Source: Bacteroidetes/Chlorobi group bacterium ChocPot_Mid
Lineage (GTDB): Bacteria; Bacteroidota; Ignavibacteria; Kapaibacteriales; UBA2268
Assembly (NCBI GenBank): GCA_003731675.1
Contig: RCNQ01000164.1
Location: 1 to 7,155 of the forward strand
Direction: 5' to 3'
DNA length: 7,155 nucleotides
This document shows, in pieces, positions 1 to 6,496 of the stretch (position 1 is its first letter; every line of letters begins with the position of its first letter). Under the pieces are notes generated by a model. It was not told where the DNA came from. It searched no databases and saw only the letters and a list, made by a program, of their open reading frames with translations. A program made the position numbers and the translations under genes.

Positions 1-168
1 GTACTTGGTGAGAAGGTTATGTTTGGGAAAAAAGTTCAAGGTATCCTCAGAACAACTTATATAATTAATCCAGAAGGTATCATTGCACACGTCTTCCCAA
101 AGGTAAAAGTAGATGGACACGTTGAGGAAGTTATGGGAATTTTGAATCAATTGAAATCAAATTCATAA
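1..168 (+). CDS. bcp: Bcp-type thioredoxin-dependent peroxiredoxin, C-terminal part only
   Basis: The window opens inside this gene; 55 codons and the TAA stop are visible. The protein matches the C-terminal third of bacterioferritin comigratory protein (the BCP/PrxQ class of AhpC/TSA peroxiredoxins): a GEK.MFGKKVQGI.RTTYIINPEG stretch, where family members have GEK..(Y/F)GK...G..R.(T/S)F(L/I)ID..G, then HVFPKVKVDGHVEEVM. The conserved Arg (residue 17 here) supports the peroxidatic site in this family. Family members reduce H2O2 and organic hydroperoxides in the cytoplasm using thioredoxin. The peroxidatic Cys lies upstream, outside the window, so it cannot be confirmed. tatD starts 23 bp downstream on the same strand with no terminator between, so the two are probably co-transcribed. 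Confidence 0.85.
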   Translation, partial: VLGEKVMFGKKVQGILRTTYIINPEGIIAHVFPKVKVDGHVEEVMGILNQLKSNS

Positions 169-191
169 ATTCTTGATTTTTTTCTTAAAAA

Positions 192-1637
192 ATGATTGAT
201 ACTCACGCACATATTGATTTCAATGCTTTTGATGATGACCGTCAGGAAATTATTAAAAGAGCAATTGATACTGGAGTAGAATATATCATTATTCCTGCTG
301 TTGAACCAAAAGACTATCTGCGTTTACTCGAATTAACTTCTTATCAGGAAAGGTTATTTTGCGGAATGGGAGTGCATCCGCATAATGCAAATGATGCAAA
401 CGAAAGTGTTTATGATTTAATCATTGAAAATTGCAGGAACAGTAAAGTTAAAGCAATTGGTGAGACAGGGATTGATTATTTCTATGATTTTTCACCAAAG
501 GAAGTCCAACAAGAAGTTTTCAGAAAGCATCTTCAAATTGCAAAGCAGGTTAATCTTCCTGTTATTGTTCACAACAGGGAGGCAGATGAGGATGTGCTTG
601 ATATAATTAAAAGCGAACAGGACGGGAATCTGAAAGGTGTTCTTCATTGTTTTTCGAGTCCCACTGAAACAATGAAAAAAGCTTTGGAATTAGGTTTCAA
701 CATATCCTTTACGGGAAATATTACATTCAAAAAATCAAATCTTGATGAAGTTGTTCTGAATACTCCCTTGGAAAGAATAATGCTCGAAACTGATTCACCA
801 TTTATGACACCTGTGCCGAACAGAGGTAAAAGGAATGAACCTGCAAATGTAAAATATGTTGCACAAAAAATAGCAGAAATCAAATCAATTTCAATAGATG
901 AGGTAATCACTATGACAAATAAAACCGCAAAAAATCTTTTCAACCTGACAGTAGTAATACTTTTATTGTTATTTTCAACTTCCTCAGGTTTCAGTCAGTC
1001 AATAAAAAAAGATATTGCCAAAGAGGAAGTAAAGGAAGAAGAATTCATCCATCCTTATCCGAAATTCATTGGTTTCGGACCTGTTCTTGCTCCCAATACA
1101 GTGGTTGAAACTTATTACCTGAAAGTTGGTGAATACGATATTTCTTATGATGGTTTGCCTGCTTATGGTGCTTCTGTCAACTATGGAGTTTTTGATTATA
1201 TGGTTGCTGAAGTATCCTATCTTTATTCAAAAAATAAAAAAATTGCCGAACAAAACGTGGGAATTGCACCAAGTATTTTCAATATGTATGAAATTTCGAC
1301 TCATTGGATTGCCAATCCTTATTCAAGAATTAATTTTTTCGGGACATTAGGTCTCACTTACTTTTCTAACTCGCATAACAATAAAATTCAGACTCAGCTG
1401 GGCTGGAATTCAGGTGTAGGTATGTATATTAATATTGATACAAAATATGGATTAGTTGCAATAAGTGGAGAATGGAGATTGAATTTCGAGACTGAAAAGT
1501 ATTACAAAACGAATTTATTTATTAAAAAGTTTCCTCAGGACCAAAGAGAATTTGTGCCAACAAAATCTTATTACTCTTTGCCAAGAGTGACAATTATTTA
1601 TTTTCCTGCATTTAAAAAATGGTTCGGTCTTAATTAA
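192..1637 (+). CDS. tatD: TatD-family metal-dependent hydrolase fused in frame to a secreted beta-barrel-like protein
   Basis: Residues 1-252 are a complete TatD-type TIM-barrel nuclease (3'-5' exonuclease / D-aminoacyl-tRNA deacylase superfamily, cytoplasmic). The metal ligands are all present: H5 and H7 (THAHID), E91 (GETGIDY), H127 (VIVHNRE), H152 (LHCFSS) and D201 (ETDSPF). TatD proteins usually end near the NLF at residues 248-250. Here the frame stays open: residues 253-268 form a hydrophobic segment (VVILLLLF core) ending FSQ, like a signal peptide, then an acidic linker (KEEVKEEE, about 277-284), then about 195 residues rich in alternating aromatic/hydrophobic strands and turns, typical of an outer-membrane beta-barrel. 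The start is ATG with no clear Shine-Dalgarno. Its end overlaps the convergent gene by 8 bp. As a single chain it would be a TatD enzyme with a transmembrane or secretory segment in the middle, which is unusual. Independent barrel translation from the internal ATG at 912, or a sequencing error removing a stop, are the alternatives. Confidence 0.85.
   Translation: MIDTHAHIDFNAFDDDRQEIIKRAIDTGVEYIIIPAVEPKDYLRLLELTSYQERLFCGMGVHPHNANDANESVYDLIIENCRNSKVKAIGETGIDYFYDFSPKEVQQEVFRKHLQIAKQVNLPVIVHNREADEDVLDIIKSEQDGNLKGVLHCFSSPTETMKKALELGFNISFTGNITFKKSNLDEVVLNTPLERIMLETDSPFMTPVPNRGKRNEPANVKYVAQKIAEIKSISIDEVITMTNKTAKNLFNLTVVILLLLFSTSSGFSQSIKKDIAKEEVKEEEFIHPYPKFIGFGPVLAPNTVVETYYLKVGEYDISYDGLPAYGASVNYGVFDYMVAEVSYLYSKNKKIAEQNVGIAPSIFNMYEISTHWIANPYSRINFFGTLGLTYFSNSHNNKIQTQLGWNSGVGMYINIDTKYGLVAISGEWRLNFETEKYYKTNLFIKKFPQDQREFVPTKSYYSLPRVTIIYFPAFKKWFGLN
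900..911 (+). promoter_or_regulatory. Internal Shine-Dalgarno (GAGGT) before the ATG at 912
   Basis: GAGGT at 900-904 lies 7 nt upstream of the in-frame ATG at 912, inside the tatD coding region. It is the only visible argument from the nucleotide level that the barrel part has its own ribosome entry. The codons also spell Asp-Glu-Val of TatD, so the match could be chance. Confidence 0.35.
912..1637 (+). CDS. Possible separate outer-membrane beta-barrel protein started inside tatD, same frame
   Basis: Read from the ATG at 912, the second half of the fused frame becomes a normal secreted protein of 241 residues. The n-region is MTNKTAKNLFNL (two lysines), the h-region TVVILLLLFSTSSG, and a plausible signal peptidase I site lies near GFSQ. 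The same codons also encode the last helix of TatD. A GAGGT box at 900-904 sits 7 nt before this ATG, a proper Shine-Dalgarno distance. The mature part has an acidic linker, then beta-strand-like segments (for example residues 60-110 and 140-190 of this version), consistent with a small barrel. I recognise no named family, and the C-terminus (WFGLN) is not the classical barrel-ending Phe. Known family features support the TatD boundary; use of the internal start is inferred. Confidence 0.5.
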   Translation: MTNKTAKNLFNLTVVILLLLFSTSSGFSQSIKKDIAKEEVKEEEFIHPYPKFIGFGPVLAPNTVVETYYLKVGEYDISYDGLPAYGASVNYGVFDYMVAEVSYLYSKNKKIAEQNVGIAPSIFNMYEISTHWIANPYSRINFFGTLGLTYFSNSHNNKIQTQLGWNSGVGMYINIDTKYGLVAISGEWRLNFETEKYYKTNLFIKKFPQDQREFVPTKSYYSLPRVTIIYFPAFKKWFGLN

Positions 1638-2556
1638 ATGGTGTCCAGACAAAACTGCAAAATGGTGCCACGAAAGGTTGAGTAAAAAAGGAGAGCCCAA
1701 AATCCGCAGAAAATTTTGTACTACAAAGCCGAAGTCCCATCATGACAGCAGTATTTGTAGGTTTAGTTACATCGCTGTTCCAAAGTTCACCGATAAAGTG
1801 TAAATCGTGAGACTGCGTAAATCTTGTATCAAGCCCCAATCCAATTCCGAAAGAACCATCGGGATACCACAAGTCGAGAAAGTTGTTCCCTATATTTACT
1901 CTGTTGTAATCATTACTACCTGCTTTGTAGAATACAACTGCTGTAACAGCTGAGCGGTTTAAAGTCAAAGTATTCGAAAGATAGAAGTGTAAAAGACGGT
2001 TATCGTGATTAACAAAACCAAGATTTGCACCAAAAGCAGAAGTCAGTCTTTCCTTTGTATTAAACTCGACTGTTCCGATTGTAATTTTCAAATCACCAAC
2101 GGTAATTTGCTGGTCTGAACGGATATTTGGTATAAATGTTCTTCCTGCTGTTATGCTGACGATGTCGCTGATTCCTGCACCTGCATAAAACATTAATAGT
2201 TCAAAGTTACCTATGAAATGATTATTCTCAATTGGGTTTGCTGTCGGCAGAAGAAAAATTCTGTGATTATGACGATAATGTTCTTTGAGTTCCCTTATTT
2301 CCAGTATCTGGTCTTCAAATATTGTTGCAGTTCCTATTTCTGTTGATAATTTAATTCCTTCTCCATTATCGGAATTGCTTACCATTTCGACGATATATCC
2401 GGAAAGTATGTCACCGCTTATTAGTCGGACAATATAGACTTTACTTCTGTCGGGCTGAATGTTATCCAAAATTCCTTCGCCACAAAATGCAGTTGTTGTT
2501 TGCAAAAGCAAGAAAAATTTTATAGCAAATATCGTTTTCAAATAGAATCTGGTCAT
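1630..2556 (-). CDS. Secreted protein with LSm-like N-terminal domain and predicted outer-membrane barrel
   Basis: About 308 residues from the ATG at 2556; a GTG one codon upstream (2559) is possible, and neither has a clear Shine-Dalgarno. A signal peptide covers roughly residues 1-26 (Lys/Arg-containing start, FFLLLQTTTAF core) with cleavage near AFC/GEG. Residues 40-90 look like the SH3/LSm-like module common at the front of Bacteroidota secreted proteins: VYIVRLISGDILSGYI, then STEIGTATI and the I.EIRE ending. From about residue 98 follows an HRIFLLPTANPI motif and a glycine/aromatic strand pattern (YAGAGISDIVSITAG, GSFGIGLGLDTRF, AVMMGLRL) like an outer-membrane barrel. The exact role is unknown. 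It sits 38 bp downstream of rlmN on the same strand, so it is probably co-transcribed, and its last codons overlap the convergent tatD/barrel frame by 8 bp. Confidence 0.8.
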   Translation of the reverse strand: MTRFYLKTIFAIKFFLLLQTTTAFCGEGILDNIQPDRSKVYIVRLISGDILSGYIVEMVSNSDNGEGIKLSTEIGTATIFEDQILEIRELKEHYRHNHRIFLLPTANPIENNHFIGNFELLMFYAGAGISDIVSITAGRTFIPNIRSDQQITVGDLKITIGTVEFNTKERLTSAFGANLGFVNHDNRLLHFYLSNTLTLNRSAVTAVVFYKAGSNDYNRVNIGNNFLDLWYPDGSFGIGLGLDTRFTQSHDLHFIGELWNSDVTKPTNTAVMMGLRLCSTKFSADFGLSFFTQPFVAPFCSFVWTPFN

Positions 2557-2594
2557 CACTTTTTATTCATTTTAGTAATAATAAAGATTGCATA

Positions 2595-3827
2595 TTAAGA
2601 ATTTCTTTGGGAATATGCAAGTTGTCCGCAAGCGGCGTCAATATCTTTTCCGCTGGAAGTTCTGAGAAATACATTAACTCCTTCAACTTTCAGCTTTTCG
2701 GTGAATGTCTTGATTTCGTCTTTTGTTGGTTCTTTGTAAGGGGTATTTGAACCTTCTATAAACGAGATGCTATGATATGGGATAATATTTACTTTTGATG
2801 GGACTCTTTTTGTTATTTTAGAGAGTCTTTTAACATCGTTGTCAGTATTGTTTATTCCCGGAAGTAAGATATATTCGTAAGTTATATCGAGTTTTGTTTT
2901 TCGGTAGTAGTATTCGATTGCATCGCCAATAGCTTTTAATGTAACTCTCTCGGCATAAGGCATCAGTTGCTGTCGTATCAAATCATTAGTTGCATGTAAT
3001 GAAACTGCGAGTTTGACCTTCAATCCTGAGTCAGCAAGTTCTCGTATCTTCTTAACTACACCAACCGTTGAGACAGTGATTCGTTTTGGAGAAAGTAATT
3101 GATTATTTGGAGATGAAATAATCTTAATTGCTTTTATAACATTTGCAAGATTGTATGTTGGTTCACCCATTCCCATAAATACAATGTTTGACAACTTCAC
3201 TCCTGCTACTTTTTCCGCAAAGAGCATCTGGTCAATTATTTCGGCTGTTTCAAGATTTCGTTTGAAGCCGAGCTTCCCTGTGGCACAGAAAGTGCAATTC
3301 AAAGTACAACCGACTTGCGAAGAAACACATAATGTCATCCTGAGCTTGTTTGTTTCAGTCATCTTGAGCTTGTCTGTTTCAGTCATCCTGAGCTTGTCTG
3401 TTTCAGTCATCCTGAGCTTGTCTGTTTCAGTCATCCTGAGCTTGACTGTTTCAGTCATCCTGAGCTTGTCTGTTTCAGTCATCCTGAGCTTTTCTGTTTC
3501 AGTCATCTTGAGCTTGTCGAAGGATTTTCTTCTCTCATCAGGTATCAGAACTGATTCAATTTTCTGCCCGTCCCTTAGTTGAAAAAGGAATTTGATGGTA
3601 CCGTCCGCAGATTTTTGAGTTTGATATTCTGTAATTGAATTTATGTGAAAATTAGTATCGAGAATTTCTCTGAAGTCCTTAGGTATTGTGGTCATGGCAG
3701 AGAAATCAGAAACCCTGTTTAAATAAAGTTCTTTGAAGACTTGTTCGGCTCTGTATTTGGGTTGGGAGTATTCGTAAAAGAAATCCTGAAGTTCCACAAT
3801 ACTCAAATTCTTAATTAATTTTTTCAT
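2595..3827 (-). CDS. rlmN: RlmN dual-specificity rRNA/tRNA adenine-C2 methyltransferase with repeat insertion
   Basis: This radical-SAM enzyme methylates C2 of A2503 in 23S rRNA and A37 of some tRNAs. I take the ATG at 3827 (410 residues); a TTG two codons upstream is possible. Numbering from that ATG, the 4Fe-4S cysteines are C174, C178 and C181 (CTLNCTFC). The catalytic pair is C167 (TLCVSSQ) and C400 (DIDAACGQL), and E91 (KIESVLIP) matches the glutamate proposed in the E. coli active site. GMGEPTYN near 219-226 and the N-terminal helical domain are normal. The oddity is residues 102-164: 63 extra residues of (D/E/V/N)KL(R/K)MTET repeats inserted between IPDERR and TLCVSSQ, where E. coli RlmN has a short connection. 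Without them the length would be about 347, typical for this phylum. The frame and all key residues survive, so activity is likely retained, but this was not tested. It heads a probable two-gene operon with the secreted protein downstream. Confidence 0.96.
   Translation of the reverse strand: MKKLIKNLSIVELQDFFYEYSQPKYRAEQVFKELYLNRVSDFSAMTTIPKDFREILDTNFHINSITEYQTQKSADGTIKFLFQLRDGQKIESVLIPDERRKSFDKLKMTETEKLRMTETDKLRMTETVKLRMTETDKLRMTETDKLRMTETDKLKMTETNKLRMTLCVSSQVGCTLNCTFCATGKLGFKRNLETAEIIDQMLFAEKVAGVKLSNIVFMGMGEPTYNLANVIKAIKIISSPNNQLLSPKRITVSTVGVVKKIRELADSGLKVKLAVSLHATNDLIRQQLMPYAERVTLKAIGDAIEYYYRKTKLDITYEYILLPGINNTDNDVKRLSKITKRVPSKVNIIPYHSISFIEGSNTPYKEPTKDEIKTFTEKLKVEGVNVFLRTSSGKDIDAACGQLAYSQRNS
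3334..3524 (+). repeat. 24-bp tandem repeat, about 7.8 copies, inside rlmN
   Basis: Seven full 24-bp units start at 3334, 3358, 3382, 3406, 3430, 3454 and 3478, with a partial eighth at 3502-3524. The plus-strand unit is GTCATCCTGAGCTTGTC followed by TGTTTCA. Units differ by one to three bases. The last one runs into GTCGAAGGA instead of TGTTTCA, so it alone keeps the longer GTCATC(C/T)TGAGCTTGTCGAAGG form, which I recall as a common dispersed repeat in FCB and other genomes (encoding SFDKLRMT on the other strand). Because 24 is a multiple of 3, each added copy puts 8 residues into RlmN without a frameshift. The array probably grew from one inserted copy by slippage. Confidence 0.95.
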
Positions 3828-3967
3828 TATCAATACTATTTTCTATTATTTGATGATATATCTTTATTGAATAAAATCTTTTTTCCTGAGATGTAACAAC
3901 TAATGAAATATTTTAAATACATTTAGTCAAGGAAATTAAGAAATTTCTTTTCAATATTAAAAATTAT

Positions 3968-3996
3968 TTGTTTTTAAATCAGAGAATTATTATATT
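3968..3996 (+). promoter_or_regulatory. Candidate sigma-70-like promoter in leader A
   Basis: TTGTTT (3968-3973) and TATATT (3991-3996) are separated by 17 nt. The same arrangement with the same 17-nt spacing recurs in copy B. Transcription would start near 4003, giving a 5' UTR of about 115 nt. The motifs are weak and the region is very AT-rich, so the repeated spacing is the main support. Confidence 0.35.
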
Positions 3997-4056
3997 TCTT
4001 TGTGTTTTTAGCTATAAAATGTTTTTATTTCATTTTTTAAGTTAAAGAATTAAAAA

Positions 4057-4076
4057 GTATAAATGTAAATTTATAC
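4057..4076 (+). promoter_or_regulatory. Palindrome in leader A (possible operator or hairpin)
   Basis: GTATAAAT and ATTTATAC flank a GTAA centre. The equivalent site in copy B is a perfect longer palindrome. It lies in the predicted 5' UTR, about 44 nt before the start codon. Confidence 0.4.
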
Positions 4077-4119
4077 AAAATAAATTAACTAAATTTTAAA
4101 AATTAAAGAAGAGATTATT

Positions 4120-4377
4120 ATGAATACCAAATTTTTAAAATTAAAAGTAGAAATATTGAGGAAGCATGTTACAAAACCATTTTGGATTGATTATCTTTTT
4201 TTCTTAATATTAGGTATCATTATAAATTTTTTATTTTATCAGTTTAACATATTTACTTTTAATAAAGAAGATTTATATTTCGATATTATTATTACAATTA
4301 TTGATTCTGCTATATTAGCAAGTGCTTTTAGATTTTTTGGTAGATATTATCTAAGAAAGAAATTTATCAATGATTAA
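4120..4377 (+). CDS. Small two-helix membrane protein of unknown function
   Basis: This is an 85-residue protein I do not recognise. Two hydrophobic stretches (about 24-43, FFLILGIIINFLFY, and 53-72, YFDIIITIIDSAILASAF) predict two transmembrane helices joined by a short NKEDL-containing loop. Both ends are lysine/arginine rich (LRKHVTK; RYYLRKKF), so both tails are expected inside the cell by the positive-inside rule. The ATG has an AAGAGA box about 7 nt upstream. It is the first gene behind leader A and could be co-transcribed with the secreted gene that starts 105 bp downstream. A role as a small regulator, immunity protein or toxin is possible, but nothing in the sequence decides it. Confidence 0.7.
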   Translation: MNTKFLKLKVEILRKHVTKPFWIDYLFFLILGIIINFLFYQFNIFTFNKEDLYFDIIITIIDSAILASAFRFFGRYYLRKKFIND

Positions 4378-4390
4378 ATATTTATTTTCC

Positions 4391-4418
4391 AGGGTTGTAT
4401 TGAAATCAATATAGCCCT
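4391..4418 (+). other. Hairpin between the 85-residue and 167-residue genes
   Basis: AGGGTTGTATTG (4391-4402) pairs with CAATATAGCCCT (4407-4418) over 12 bp, including two G-U pairs, around an AAAT loop. No T-run follows on either strand, so it is not a standard intrinsic terminator. It may be a weak terminator or a processing/stability element in a shared transcript. Confidence 0.45.
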
Positions 4419-4482
4419 GATGATGTAATAATAAAAAAATAAATGATATTACTTTAAATTTTAATAATATAGGAGATAAAAA

Positions 4483-4986
4483 ATGAGAAAATTTATAATA
4501 ATAATTATCATTTTCATAATGTCATCAAATATCATTTTTTGTGAAGAACAAAAGAAAGATTTTATTAAGGAAAGACTTATCGGAATATTTTATAACAAAG
4601 CATTGATTGATGATAAAGGTTATTCTGACATGATAGACTTAAGATTACAAACTTCATATCGAATTAATAATTTTCCAATAATTCCATATCAAGAAGCTGA
4701 TATAAAATATTCAATAACTGATACAAATCCCAGATATTCAATTTCCTTACTTTTTGGATTTAAAAATTACTTCATCGAGGATGAAAGCGGTTTTACTTTT
4801 TCGGGAGATTTAGGGATTGGGGGTATAGCAGGAAATAAGAAAGATAATAAAAGTTTATTTGGAATCGCTTACAGAATCTCCTTGAGTTTAGGTTACAAGA
4901 ATATTAACTTCTGCTATGGAGTTGACTTTAATAGTGGATTACCATATCAAAGCACATTATTTGCCGGATTAAATTATAAATGGTAA
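4483..4986 (+). CDS. Secreted beta-barrel-like protein of unknown function
   Basis: This is a 167-residue protein. Residues 1-20 are a strong signal peptide (MRKF, then an Ile-rich core) with cleavage near IIFC/EEQ. The residue before Cys is Phe, so this is not a good lipobox. The mature part alternates polar and hydrophobic residues in strand-like blocks separated by short charged turns: LRLQTSYRI, RYSISLLFGFKNYF, FTFSGDLGIGGIAG, FGIAYRISLSLGYK, LFAGLNYKW. It ends in an aromatic residue (Trp167), as outer-membrane barrels do. The length would suit a small barrel of about eight strands. The ATG has an AGGAGA Shine-Dalgarno with good spacing, unlike the left-hand genes. It ends about 50 bp before a strong terminator. 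No named family is recognised. Confidence 0.75.
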   Translation: MRKFIIIIIIFIMSSNIIFCEEQKKDFIKERLIGIFYNKALIDDKGYSDMIDLRLQTSYRINNFPIIPYQEADIKYSITDTNPRYSISLLFGFKNYFIEDESGFTFSGDLGIGGIAGNKKDNKSLFGIAYRISLSLGYKNINFCYGVDFNSGLPYQSTLFAGLNYKW

Positions 4987-5034
4987 TTCAATATTTTTTC
5001 TTTTTAAATGAAATTTGATATCGGATTTTATGAT

Positions 5035-5066
5035 AAAAAAAGGGTGAGCATCTGCTCACCCTTTTC
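5035..5066. terminator. Bidirectional intrinsic terminator
   Basis: AAAAGGGTGAGC (5038-5049) and GCTCACCCTTTT (5054-5065) form a 12-bp perfect stem with an ATCT loop. It is preceded by a run of seven A and followed by TTTTCTTTAT, so it can act on both strands. It sits between the rightward 167-residue gene and the leftward ATPase gene and would stop both transcripts. Confidence 0.85.
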
Positions 5067-5082
5067 TTTATATAAAACATAC

Positions 5083-5133
5083 TTTCCCTAAAATAAGGAA
5101 AATATTCTATAAATTTTCCTTAAATTAAGGAAA
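5083..5133. repeat. Paired 19-bp palindromes downstream of the ATPase gene
   Basis: TTTCCCTAAAATAAGGAAA (5083-5101) and the perfect palindrome TTTCCTTAAATTAAGGAAA (5115-5133) have centres 32 bp apart. The second ends 2 bp from the ATPase stop codon. The whole block, including the ATPase 3' end, is repeated at 6444-6538 with identical geometry. It may be a protein-binding pair on one face of the helix or an element end. Confidence 0.8.
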
Positions 5134-5135
5134 GT

Positions 5136-6425
5136 TTATAAAAGTAAAAATTTATATGCCGGTATTATTTTTATATTTATACCATTGTATTTCATCTGCT
5201 TTTCCATGCTTTGAGTAATTATTGTTGCTTTTTTTATACCTAAATATTCACAAGCATCGTTAAGTCCTTTTAGCTCTCTTGTCAATGTATCTTTGTCCGA
5301 TATATCATAAGAAACCTGCACGACTTTATCAGGTTTATGTTTATCGAAAGTAATAAAATCGCATTCACTGGCGTTTTTGTAGTAGAATAGATTGTCTCCA
5401 TATTTGCTTTTTAAATGAACTGCTACAAGATTTTCCAGGAGTTGTCCATAGTCTTCCGAAAAGCGAAAAGTCAATGAGTTTATCAAACCGTTGTCAACTA
5501 TGAACACTTTTTTATCACTTTTTTCGCGATCTATTCTTGAAAAATTGAACTTATACACACGGAACAAGTAATATATTGCCTCAGCCCAATCGAGCATGTC
5601 ATATAGAACATTTTTTGTTGTTTTGTAATTGTTCGATTTTAGCTCGTTGTATATCTTATTGACTGAAGTTGGCTTTCCGAGATTATAAAGAAGCCGCTCG
5701 AGAAAGTATTTCAATATGTTCGTGTTGGATATTTTGTATCTTTCCACCATATCTTTGTAAAGCATTATATTGAAATATTCCTGCAAAGTTTTGTCGCGCA
5801 ATATATCATCCATTTTTATTGTTTCAGGGAAACCACCTTTTTTCAGATAGTTGTTGAAAGCATTAACCAATTTGGCTTTATCCTTTGAGCTTGTATCTTC
5901 GGGTTTCAATCCCGAAAACAAAAGATATTCACGATAACTCAAAGGAAATACTTCGTAAGTTATTGTCCTGCCACGAAGTGCTGTTGCTATTTCTTTGCCC
6001 AGGAATTTTGAGTTAGACCCGGTTAAATATATGTTCTTTGTTATTGTGTCATAAACCCTACGTATAAACTTTTCCCATCCTTCAACATTTTGTATCTCGT
6101 CAAAGAAAAAATGTGTTTTTGATAAATCGACATCAGGAAATAACTCACGATATGACTGAAGTATCAAATCGAGCTCTTCGGTCTTTAATGACAGTCTTTC
6201 ATCTTCAAAGTTGAGGTACAGTACTTTTTGTATAGATACACCTTTTTTCATTAGTCGCTTTATGGTATCAAGCAATAAATAAGTTTTACCGCTTCGCCTT
6301 ACCCCAAGGACACTTATTATTTTCCTGGAATCAAGTGGCAAAACTAATTCTCTCGGCATTATTTCCTCAAGTTTCCTTTCGTGGAAATCCGATATCGCTT
6401 CCTTTATTATATCTTTCATATTCAT
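5136..6425 (-). CDS. AAA_14/DUF4143-family ATPase
   Basis: This 429-residue protein has the layout of the AAA_14 + DUF4143 family, P-loop ATPases often present in several copies per genome and of unsettled function. Walker A is GVRRSGKT (41-48). Walker B is FFFDEIQN (106-113). The sensor-like YLTGSNSKFL is at 133-142, and the ALRGRT arginine region at 149-154 precedes the family's F-PLS(Y/F)-EYL motif (160-168). A winged-helix-like part follows (about 235-300). The C-terminal DUF4143 region has (L)LENLV at 329-334 and ECDF...VQVSYD (354-374), resembling a PD-(D/E)XK nuclease fold; whether it cuts is unknown. The start is ATG at 6425; ATG at 6419 is also possible. There is no Shine-Dalgarno. 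It stands alone, read leftward, between the terminator and the palindrome pair, which overlaps its likely promoter and suggests self-regulation. Confidence 0.93.
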   Translation of the reverse strand: MNMKDIIKEAISDFHERKLEEIMPRELVLPLDSRKIISVLGVRRSGKTYLLLDTIKRLMKKGVSIQKVLYLNFEDERLSLKTEELDLILQSYRELFPDVDLSKTHFFFDEIQNVEGWEKFIRRVYDTITKNIYLTGSNSKFLGKEIATALRGRTITYEVFPLSYREYLLFSGLKPEDTSSKDKAKLVNAFNNYLKKGGFPETIKMDDILRDKTLQEYFNIMLYKDMVERYKISNTNILKYFLERLLYNLGKPTSVNKIYNELKSNNYKTTKNVLYDMLDWAEAIYYLFRVYKFNFSRIDREKSDKKVFIVDNGLINSLTFRFSEDYGQLLENLVAVHLKSKYGDNLFYYKNASECDFITFDKHKPDKVVQVSYDISDKDTLTRELKGLNDACEYLGIKKATIITQSMEKQMKYNGINIKIIPAYKFLLL

Positions 6426-6443
6426 AATTACAAAAATACAAAC

Positions 6444-6494
6444 TTTCCCTGAAATAAGGAAATTTATTTTAATATTTTCCTTAAAATAAGGAAA
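6444..6494. repeat. Paired 19-bp palindromes upstream of the ATPase gene
   Basis: TTTCCCTGAAATAAGGAAA (6444-6462) and TTTCCTTAAAATAAGGAAA (6476-6494) have centres 32 bp apart, exactly as in the downstream pair. The first centre is 28 bp before the ATPase start codon, in promoter/operator position. The other ends 2 bp from the stop codon of the ATPase remnant. Confidence 0.8.
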
Positions 6495-6496
6495 TT

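Larger units (their letters stand above)
3870..4119 (+). repeat. Long direct-repeat leader, copy A
   Basis: This AT-rich non-coding stretch matches 6540-6787 in the same orientation, at roughly four positions in five with only small indels, and ends at the start codon of the 85-residue gene. Identical islands include 24 nt at 3886-3909 (CTGAGATGTAAC...), 18 nt at 4013-4030 and 25 nt at 4040-4064. A promoter-like pair and a palindrome are shared by both copies. It accounts for nearly the whole gap between rlmN and the next gene; the remaining bases (3828-3869) show nothing clear. It could be a duplicated promoter/leader, a regulatory 5' UTR, or a recombination site for cassettes. Confidence 0.85.

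Noticed and set aside
644..943. Minus-strand open frame of 99 codons
   Set aside because: It is antisense to the conserved TatD catalytic region and has no ribosome site; it is a shadow of the real gene.
3334..3524. CRISPR-like array
   Set aside because: The 24-bp units abut with no unique spacers, lie in frame within rlmN, and no cas gene is present.
3151..3582. Plus-strand open frame of 143 codons with repeated SVILSLSV
   Set aside because: It lies wholly antisense to rlmN, and its repeat is simply the other strand of the 24-bp array; it has no ribosome site or protein-like features of its own.
3870..4119. Integron attC-type site in the leader
   Set aside because: The repeats precede genes, lack paired core sites and the usual folded stem, and no integrase is seen in the window.
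4483..4545. Lipoprotein signal in the 167-residue protein (IIFC)
   Set aside because: Phe before the Cys does not fit a lipobox; ordinary signal peptidase I cleavage is more likely.
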